DNA of 64,000 bases, taken from the NCBI GenBank assembly GCA_037355855.1, contig CM074766.1:2294001-2358000 (forward strand), in the 5' to 3' direction. How positions within the stretch are numbered: the first letter of the stretch is position 1; each line of letters starts with the position of its first letter. A model generated the notes under the pieces. It worked only from the letters and a program-made list of their open reading frames with translations. It was not told the DNA's origin and ran no database searches. The stretch is from Pseudo-nitzschia pungens. Taxonomy: Eukaryota > Bacillariophyta > Bacillariophyceae > Bacillariales > Bacillariaceae. This document shows, in pieces, positions 56,126 through 64,000 of the stretch. Position numbers and translations under genes: made by a program.

Positions 56126-57033
56126 CCTATCTTTTGTTGTCGCTGTAGTATTATTCTTATTCGTTTCGGTATCTTTGTTGTTCTTTTTGTGTTCAACCTT
56201 GTCCAAAGTTGTATTTAATTTTGTTCCTTTTGTGTAAGTTCTTGGAAAGTTAATAGGTGAGTCAATCGCATTGACACTGACATGCAGAAGCAAAACGGAA
56301 AAACAGATGGAATTGCCTCTTTTGCCGCACGGATCGATGAGTTGGTCGGTGTCGGAACGACTTTCGAGCAAGATGGAATTTTGGTTTCGATGAAAAGAAG
56401 GGGACGACGATGAGGTTGAGATGATGATGATGATGATGATGATGAAGATGCACGCTGACAGAATCGTGCAGCAATTATTGTTCGTGTTGCGTCCGTGAAA
56501 CACTCATTCAGTCCGCAGTCAGCGAGACAAGACTTGATCTTTGACTCGTTCGAGTGACATTGCCAGAACCAGAGAGCTCCTCCATCCGTTCGTTGTTCGT
56601 TGGTCTTACCTTACCGTTAACAGTGAATTAACTGTAAGTATTGAGAGTATGAACATAGTATCATGGCAAAAGGGCTCACTTCAGCTCTCGTCTCTGGACC
56701 TGGTTGTCACAAGCCATCCAGACAAACAACAGGCAAAACCAAGAACCTCACGGGAATGATCTCAATCAAAACAAGCAATGAAACGAGACCAACAAACGAC
56801 AAATCCAACCAAACACAACACTTTTGAATTTTAGTTTGATTGAGAAACACAAATAACAGTTCGCTGTCCTCCGATGCATCGCGGACATCACCAACTCTGA
56901 CCAAAACAACCGACCAACACTCATTCATTCCGAATAACGTCAAACGCCGCTCACGCTCGGTCCATCCGATAACTATTACTGTACTTCGTATTATTTCTAC
57001 CGTATTTCTACCAATTCGACGGAGAAATCCAGA
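56126..57033. other. Divergent spacer
   Basis: Between the aminotransferase and NUP85. A GATGAT tract lies near 56420-56450. No gene is supported. Confidence 0.5.
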
Positions 57034-59930
57034 ATGAGTGGCACCGGCACCGATTTGACCGCCGTCGCGTGGGATCCGAAATCTCCCGCTACCCTTCTGG
57101 TCCCCACCGTTACCGATGCCGCCAATGATGCGATGGACGACGGGCAACAAGACGAAAGTGGCAACGCCATGGTCATGAACTACGTCCTGTGCGACACCGG
57201 AGTCGGATGCAATCCCTTTGAATCTTCCGCGATCATGAATCTGCTCGATGCCCGGGACGAGTACCTGGAGAACACGAAAAGCGCCGTGGCAACCACGGAC
57301 GCCCCCAATCACGAGGCCCTCTTGCGGTTGTCCAAGGCCTACCGCAAGGCCCTGTCGGATTGCATCACCGAGTGGTCGGAGGACCTCGCCACCCGACAAA
57401 CCGACAACGACGACCCAAACAACGAGGAATTCCAGCAGCAGCTCCAAGACCAAGACCTTCTCAAGGCCACCCATGCCGTCACGCACCTCTCCGAAATCTT
57501 CCTGCTGCTGCCGAGCCGAAAGGAAGACTCTTTGCTACCGCCAAGCGGAGGCTTTGGGTACGAAGAAACAATCCTGGGTCTCCCCGGCGCGGTGACGGCG
57601 GACACGGTCCGGTATCTGCGGCTGCACCACCTGGGCGACGCGTCGGACCTGGTGGATCCGGTGGTCCTGGAGGAACTCTACGACATGCTGGCGCCCGATC
57701 TGTACGGCGACGACGATGCCTACGGAGGCAACGAGGGAGGAACCGTCTACTGGGAACTCCTCGAGGCCTATTTGGTGCGTGGCTGCCTGGAGGATGCCTG
57801 GGCCCTTCTCAGCCACCATTCCATTGTTCGGCGGTTCATGGAACTGGAGGAGCAGGGAGACACCCTCAACGAATACCAGGCTGCCTCGCTGGAGGAGGAC
57901 CGGGACGGATTCGTGGCGCTCAAGAATATCTTGTTGTCGGCTCCCCTGCCGGGTGGTCGAAGCAACGAGTTCGACGAGGGATTTGGTGCCGACCGCGAAA
58001 CCGGAAAGAACGAAGAGGGCGGCGATCTCGAAGAAGAGCCTATCGATGGGATTTCGACCTCCGCGCATCGTCTGTGGGAGACGGGCAGCGGCAACGGAAG
58101 CGGCAGCAAAGGGAGAACGGGAGACTACTCCGTCGGGTTCGAACCCCACGCCGCCAACCAGGTGCACCAGTACTGGAAGCAGGCCATCGAGGGCAACCCT
58201 TCCCTGCAGCGCCTGCGGCGGCGCATGCCCCAGCTGAACCGATTGCTGGCAATGCTGCGCGGGAACTTTCGGGACGTGGTCTTTGGCTCGTGGCAAGAAG
58301 AACTGTGCGCGGAACTCCTCTACAAGAACCCGGGCATCCGGTTGGAAGACATCCACGTCCGGGCGACGGCGCTGATGGAACAGCACGCTTCGAGAGAGAA
58401 TGACGATATCGTGGCGATCGACGACATATTTCTGACCATCATGAAGGGCAACGCCGGAGAAGCCGTCCGGGCCCTCCACGGGTTCGGGGGTGGGAGCGGA
58501 GCGGCGCTTCCAGCGGTCATGGTAGGTACTCTCATCCGGTAGCCGAGCGAGCGAGCCAGCGAGCGAGCGAAGCAAAAAACCCTTGGTTGTCGTTGGTTTG
58601 AATCGTTCCGCTCTCGTCTTATACTGCAGTGCGTATCTCTGGCTGACCTTTTCACCACCAAACTCGCATTGCCGGTTTCTTTTTCCCCATTCATGCCCTA
58701 TCCCGTACAATACATTAGACGTCCTTGCTAAGTCAGTTGCTTGGAGATGCAAATGTCTTGCAAAATCCCTCCGAAACCTTCGATTTCAACACGGAAATGT
58801 TGATTGGTGCCTCGTCTGCGATTCGCTCCTCGCTTGCCACAGAGGGATACTACGATCTGGGAACGCGTCTTGCGGTGCGATTGCTTCTGCCGCACATCGA
58901 AATCGACAGCGATTTGCGAATCACTGCCACCCTCGTCGACGCGCTCGAACACCATTCACCGAAGACGGATTCCGAGGCCAACTTGCTCCTGTCGCTCTGT
59001 CGGAATTTGGTAGAGCGCAAGAATGTTCGCGTATTGGATGGCTGCGCATCGATCTGTCTCGCTCGCCATCTTTTCTACATTGACAAAGCAACACCGGGGG
59101 GTGCGGTCCACTGGCTTTTGAAGGGCGTGGATCTCGAGTCTCTCGTCCTTTGCGACGGACCCCAGCGATCGGGGGATTGGCAACGAGCCCTGGCTTCCGG
59201 TGTGTGCTACCGGAAACTGGTGGCATACTTCACGGAGACGTCTCGGTCCCTGCTGAAGATGTTGCTCGGCGAAGAAAAGGGAGCTTCTCTGTTCTATGCA
59301 CGGGCACAGGAAATGATTGCGGCGACCAAGGAGGAGTCGGAAGGCAACATCACCAACCTTGCCTCCTTTGTTCCGGCCGTGAAGGTCCTCGAGAACGTGC
59401 TCGTTATCGCCGGTGCCATTGTAGAGAGAAAGGACGATTCCATCGTTGCCAGCAGCATCGTGTCTTGTCTCGAGGAACGACCAAACGACGACGACGACGG
59501 AGTGGTGTCCTCCCTGGCCCGGAATATGAGTTGGGACCTGTTTCGGCTGGCGGTATTGGTTCTAGAAAAGGATGCCAAGAGGGTAGAAATGCAAGAAGGC
59601 GTGGACGCAAGCAACGAACGATCGATCTCGTCGTTTGACGTCAGAGGAATGGGGGTCCTTTTGTCCGTCTTTACCATCGAAACCAAGGCTCGCGAACTGA
59701 GGACGCGGGACGAGGCGCGGACGGAAATCGAACGAGAAGATTTGCAACGAACGAGGCTGGCCCTCGCACAGGGCCTCAAGCGAGCCTTTGTGGCCGAGAA
59801 CGCCACGAAGAAGGCATCTTTCCGCGGGCGATCCAGGGGTTCGTCCGAGCGCACGATCTATCCCGCCAACTTTTCCAAGCACAGCCGAGAGAAGCAAGAA
59901 CGGGCCGTCCAACGGATGTTGGAATACTAG
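57034..59930 (+). CDS. NUP85: Nucleoporin NUP85-like
   Basis: Exons are 57034-58521 and 58737-59930 (893 residues); the 215-nt intron is phase 0. NUP85 belongs to the Y-complex of the nuclear pore scaffold. The protein is helical throughout. Family-like blocks are VYWELLEAYLVRGCLEDAWALL, NRLLAMLRGNFRDVVFGSWQ, then in exon 2 GYYDLGTRLAVRLLLPH and CLARHLFYIDKATPGGAVHWLLKG. Identification rests on these helical-solenoid motifs and size; it is longer than the human form (656) because of acidic inserts around residues 325-350. There is no transmembrane segment. The acceptor at 58735-58736 was chosen over a nearer AG because only it keeps the frame. Confidence 0.7.
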
Positions 59931-60333
59931 AGCAGAGTTCGGTTCGGAAACGGCGCTTGGATACAAAAACTAAACCGAGTCGCGACGATGCGGTACCGTA
60001 GTAATGATGAACAGGGTGCATTTCCGTATTGCCGTAGTCTGTTGCTGCTCCAAAATATACGGTAGGACTTGTAGGGTCAACTGAAGCGCGATGTGGTATG
60101 CAATCTCGAATGTTGTTTTTACAAGGTAGCCAAGGATAGATCCATCTTTCAATGGTGTTTATTGCGTTGGCTGTTCTACGGTAGTGTAGACAAGTGAGAG
60201 ACACAGTTCGATACTATTTACTACGTAGGCAAGAGGTTTGTAATGTTTTTACTGAGGCGCAAAAAGAACGTCGCATTAATTCTTAATACACAGACCGTTA
60301 GGGGTTTTAAGTTCCGTTTCTAGTCACAATGAT
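59931..60333. other. Convergent spacer
   Basis: The 3' flanks of NUP85 and RPL4. No gene or repeat is recognised. Confidence 0.5.
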
Positions 60334-61479
60334 TTATGGGTTGAATCCATCGGCGCAAACATCACCTTGCGCTTGGGCCTCGGCGATGAAAGCCTTTCCT
60401 TGAGCCTTGTAGGCCTTGCCGGCGGAGCGGGCGGCACGCTTCTTGGCAAGGGCGGCGGCCTTGTTGGCCTCACGGTCCTTCTCGGCTTGTTGGGCCATGC
60501 GTCTCTTGTTGGCGGCGTGGATATCGAGCTTCTCGAGGGCAACGATAGACGTCAATGGGTTGGCCTTGGGTTCGAATCCCTCGAACTGAGCCTTGGCGGG
60601 GTTGAGGACGGATTGGATTTCGTCGGAGTTGATGATACGGGCGAGATCGGCGTTGGCCATAGGAGCGTCGGGGATGCGCTTTCCGTCTTCTCCGTAGATG
60701 GTGTCCAGCTTGTCGAGGGCGGCCTGGGACCAGACGCAGAATCGTCCCATGTGTCCTCCGGGAGCGAGCTGCAAGATGTTCAGGCGGTCGACGCAGCAGA
60801 GCTCGACACCGGGAAGGTTGCGGAAGGCGAGTTCGATTCCGTCGTTCTGGGCGTAGATGACAAGAGGTCCACGACGCATGGTGTATCGTCGGTTACGCAT
60901 CTTACCCTTACCGGCACGGATCTTCTTGGAGTCTCCGGCCTTCTCGACATCGGCGAGGGCACCGACGGCGGAGAGGATGTCCTTGGCGGCGGAGGTCTTC
61001 TTGGTGGACTCGACAGAGGTGTCCAAGACGAGAGGAACTTCGGGAACATCATCGACGACGTGTCCGCGGGCCATGACGAGGGCAGGGACGGCGGAGGCGG
61101 CCAAAGCAGAGGCAACAGCGTAACGCTTTTGGCCAATGTTGACCTTCTTGTGCCACTTGCGCCAGGTCTTGGTGGGAGCGAACATGCGTCCTCCACGACA
61201 CATGTTTCCGAAAGCTCCTTGTCCGGATCGGGAGGTACCTCCTCCTCCGACACGGGGGATACGGGCAACGGCACGTCCGGTACCCCACGAGGAGGCAGAA
61301 ACTTGCTTTCCGGCGCGGATGGAGACGGCGTAGGCTTGACGCTTGTTCTTGTTGACATTGGTGTGAACAAATTGAACAATGTCGGGACGGAGAGGAGCCG
61401 TCATGACAGCGGGGAGAGTGGTCTCTCCGGACTTGTCACCGGAGAGGGAGAAAACGCTAACGAGAGGACGGGCGGCCAT
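60334..61479 (-). CDS. RPL4: 60S ribosomal protein L4 (uL4)
   Basis: This is a 381-residue cytosolic uL4. Conserved blocks are [12 protein letters not shown], the loop reaching the exit tunnel around [20 protein letters not shown] and [20 protein letters not shown], then [27 protein letters not shown] and the eukaryote-specific [16 protein letters not shown]. The Ala/Lys-rich C-terminus is typical of the eukaryotic form. The ATG at 61479 (MAARPLVS) fits the family start; the longer upstream frame has no homology. There is a single exon, with codon use of a highly expressed gene. Confidence 0.96.
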   Translation of the reverse strand: MAARPLVSVFSLSGDKSGETTLPAVMTAPLRPDIVQFVHTNVNKNKRQAYAVSIRAGKQVSASSWGTGRAVARIPRVGGGGTSRSGQGAFGNMCRGGRMFAPTKTWRKWHKKVNIGQKRYAVASALAASAVPALVMARGHVVDDVPEVPLVLDTSVESTKKTSAAKDILSAVGALADVEKAGDSKKIRAGKGKMRNRRYTMRRGPLVIYAQNDGIELAFRNLPGVELCCVDRLNILQLAPGGHMGRFCVWSQAALDKLDTIYGEDGKRIPDAPMANADLARIINSDEIQSVLNPAKAQFEGFEPKANPLTSIVALEKLDIHAANKRRMAQQAEKDREANKAAALAKKRAARSAGKAYKAQGKAFIAEAQAQGDVCADGFNP

Positions 61480-62945
61480 GGTGGAAAACAAGAGAGAAAA
61501 GAAAGGAATGGGATGGGATACAGAGGGTTCGAAGGTCGCTGGATTTTCCAAAAACGGGAGTGCTGCGATACCGACGCTCCAAAATCGATTTCCTAGTAAT
61601 CGGTAGGGAGGTATGACGGTTGGAGGCTAGACTGTATCAGCGAATTGTTTGAAATTCCACGTGCGAGGAACGTAAGATCTCACGTAGGTTACGTTCAGTA
61701 TTGTAACGTACGGTATGCATGAAAATATCGTTTGCGATTACACTTACCGTACGACTAGTTCGAGTTACGGAAGAGGTTTGAGGGGCTAAATACCGTACCA
61801 TACCGGTACATCTTTTCTTGTACCCGTATTTAGGTCAGAAGAGAACTTTATCCAGAAAATTATGCCATCCAATACATTTTCACGTTTCACCCAAGTGGAT
61901 GCTGCTGAACAGTGTTCCAAATATTGGACATCACTAAGATGAAATTTGGATTGGCTGACTACACCTGTTGGTGGTTGATTCAATCCCAAGAAGAGGGAGC
62001 TGTTGTGCTGGTGAGTTGACTGCCGTACTGCTGATTGAATCCCACCACTACTCCTCACTTGATTAAGTATTTTTATGAATACTGGGGTCAGTGAGGAGAT
62101 GTTAGGAGTGAAGGAGTTCATTTCTTTGCTTCCATAGCAAATTTATGTTTGGTCAAACCATGGAACATTTCTTTCAGTTGTTCATTCATTGCATGTAGTT
62201 TAAATTGTTGAAGAATCATCATTTCCTCATGTGCACTTCAAAATACTATATTTGGTTGGTTTTGAGTACGTGTACTCGAACCTATTCTGTTTGGGTCATG
62301 CTTAACCAATATTGGTCTACCAATTGCTAGCACCGTGTATATTCCATGAAAGATGTATTGGGACTACAGATGTATGAACAATGTTCTTTTAACCATTGAT
62401 TTCGGCAAAAAAGATATTTATTTTCAAACATGCAACCCTCAGGTGCAATGCGAACATGCGTAAAACTATGCAACAATTCTCTAGTGATGGCATACACCAC
62501 AGATGCACACATACTAGCTCGTAACTGTTCCTAACATAAACAAGAATGAATTGTTGAAATGAAACAATTCTCTCCACTGCAAAGTAAGATCGCTGGACAC
62601 AAAACTCGGCTATTTCTCCGCTGCCCAATTGATTCTACCTTCGAAAGAGGAATAGGAATACACGAAACACACCAATTTGCGTTTCTGGAAATGCGAAATT
62701 TACACGACGACTTTTTTGGGGTCGACGTTATCATGCAACTCATCGATAATGGAAGTACTGATAGACACATTCCGCTCTTTCATACCGTGCAACACTGCTC
62801 ATTATTCTTTTTGTAACGGCGCATGGTCCAACTTTTATAATATTATAATAGCACTTTATCTTTCTGCTGGCGATGTCGAAAAAAAGGTGTAGAATTATTT
62901 GCTACGCTTAGTACGTACTGTCATGCAAGCAGAATACAATCCCAC
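61480..62945. other. AT-rich spacer
   Basis: About 1.47 kb, noticeably richer in A and T from about 61790 to 62900 than the rest of the window. Open frames at 61786-62121 (minus) and 62559-62816 (plus) are not protein-like by composition and have no recognised motif. GTACCGGTAC-like words lie near 61795-61810. Confidence 0.5.
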
Positions 62946-64000
62946 TCACCGTGGGACTAGTGCCTTTGACATGGATTGCTTTGTTTCTTCGTACGTGGCA
63001 AATTGGATAGCCCCACTGAGAATTGCCTTGCCGATTTTCGGTGTGACGCCGGCAAAAAGTCCGCTCAGCCCTTCCTCCTTTCCCAGAGTGACCAGGCTTT
63101 CGAAGTAGTTCCCTTGTTTCGTTTCGTCTTCCGACGGTGAAGAACCATTTGCGTCCTCGCCGGTCATGATCCTGTTCCGAACGACGTCCAGAGGTGTGGT
63201 TATGACTTGCGACAAGGCGGTGGCCAGAGCACCGGCTCTCGCACCTTCCACGGGTGACAGATTTTTGCGTCCCTCGGTGATGGCTTCGTACGCAATGAAC
63301 TTGATGATGTCCGCCGGGAGAGCGTAAAATATATTCTCCCAGTAGCCCGTGTACAAGTCGGATACATTGTTTTTGTTTTCGTTCTCGTTCTCGTTCTCGT
63401 CGTCGGTGTTGCTGCTACCCCGCAAGGTTTGCTTCACCGCATCCACGGCGGAAACGCCTTCTCCGTATCCCTCGATGTTTGCTTGCTGCCGCACCTTGAT
63501 CACCTCGGACGGGTTTCGAACAATCCAGTACGGGATCATGGCAGCCGTGACCGCAATAGAAGTGGTCATCCACCTCGGCATTGCACCGCCACCATCCGAG
63601 GTTTTGAGAGCGACCTTGACGGCATCCTTGACCCCGAAAAAGACGGCTCCCGCGGGTATGTTGGAGAGCAGGGTCAGGGAAATACCGCTGAAGCAACCAT
63701 CGAACAGGGTCAGGGGGTCGCGGATCGAATACCGCGAATTCGGCATCTGCACTCGGACGGTTGCCGTGTCGAGAGGAAACTTCACCAGGGTCTTTACCGC
63801 GGCAAGCGAACCACCCGCTACAAAGCCGGAGATGCTTTCTTGAAGCGAGCTCGGTTCGGACGCGGGCATCACGCTGCTGCTGCCGGTTGCGGTCGATCCG
63901 ATCCCATTTGTCGCAAGAGAGGAATCGTTGCCCGGGGACGGGTTTGTTTCGATCGAAGCAGCCACCAATGGCGTGCATGCCAAAGCAGCGGAGGAAACAA
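62946..64000 (-). CDS. Mitochondrial carrier family protein (SAM-carrier-like), 5' end outside window
   Basis: There are three carrier repeats with signatures FPLDTATVRVQ, RNPSEVIKVRQQ and TPLDVVRNRIM, each holding the PxD/ExxK/R core. The first repeat keeps only part of the basic end. The overall arrangement is closest to SLC25A26-type S-adenosylmethionine carriers, but substrate choice is inference. The loop before the third repeat is Asn/Glu-rich (DDENENENENKNN). The reading frame stays open to the window edge with VSSAALACTPLVAAS, which looks like the end of a signal or transit segment. The start codon is therefore probably beyond 64000, and a plastid rather than a mitochondrial location is possible. 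Confidence 0.85.
   Translation of the reverse strand, partial: VSSAALACTPLVAASIETNPSPGNDSSLATNGIGSTATGSSSVMPASEPSSLQESISGFVAGGSLAAVKTLVKFPLDTATVRVQMPNSRYSIRDPLTLFDGCFSGISLTLLSNIPAGAVFFGVKDAVKVALKTSDGGGAMPRWMTTSIAVTAAMIPYWIVRNPSEVIKVRQQANIEGYGEGVSAVDAVKQTLRGSSNTDDENENENENKNNVSDLYTGYWENIFYALPADIIKFIAYEAITEGRKNLSPVEGARAGALATALSQVITTPLDVVRNRIMTGEDANGSSPSEDETKQGNYFESLVTLGKEEGLSGLFAGVTPKIGKAILSGAIQFATYEETKQSMSKALVPR

Noticed and set aside
57535..58752. Antisense open frame of about 405 codons opposite NUP85
   Set aside because: The sense strand carries the coherent helical protein and splice sites; the antisense translation has no recognisable pattern.
1..64000. tRNA, rRNA or snRNA genes
   Set aside because: No cloverleaf with A and B boxes or conserved rRNA core was convincing by eye; a covariance-model search would be decisive.

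Overview
The window looks like nuclear DNA of a pennate diatom. The genes are eukaryotic and compact. They are GC-richer than the spacers and carry few, short GT-AG introns. Several proteins have secretory presequences of the diatom plastid type, the clearest being an S-A-F-A-P motif in the protein at 14219-15608. The retroelement at 41338-50322 resembles diatom Ty1/copia elements. I cannot name the species.

Layout. 876-16453: COG7 (Golgi tether), a Trm11-like RNA methyltransferase, a PPR protein, a papain-like protease, the exosome cofactor MPP6 and a plastid-targeted HAD phosphatase. 16454-17794: an eight-repeat beta-propeller protein. 18473-25380: a tandem duplication of a SAP-piggyBac transposase-derived gene. 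26346-40647: a TXNDC9-like thioredoxin-fold protein, a frame-broken membrane protein possibly related to vezatin, the PP2A catalytic subunit, an RsuA-type pseudouridine synthase, a degenerate metallo-beta-lactamase-like protein and a secretory nucleoredoxin. 41338-50322: one copia LTR retrotransposon on the minus strand, with apparently identical 922-bp LTRs and a heavily rearranged interior. 50431-64000: a small plastid membrane protein whose start lies about 105 bp from the retroelement, CDC26 (APC/C), RPP30 (RNase P), a kynurenine/glutamine-type aminotransferase, NUP85, ribosomal protein L4 and a mitochondrial carrier cut by the window edge.

Genes are mostly arranged as divergent or convergent pairs. 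They are unrelated housekeeping functions (secretion, tRNA and rRNA processing, cell cycle, nuclear pore, translation), not a pathway cluster. Splice sites were worked out for ten genes by matching GT-AG borders to reading phase and family motifs.

Two things stand out. First, three otherwise conserved genes (PPR, vezatin-like, RPP30) and one piggyBac copy carry single-base frame breaks, nearly all equal to one extra base. Second, the two mobile-element-derived regions have unusual structure: piggyBac-like proteins lacking the second catalytic Asp, and a retroelement interior with a heptamer repeated about fourteen times. I found no CRISPR array, rRNA or convincing tRNA gene.
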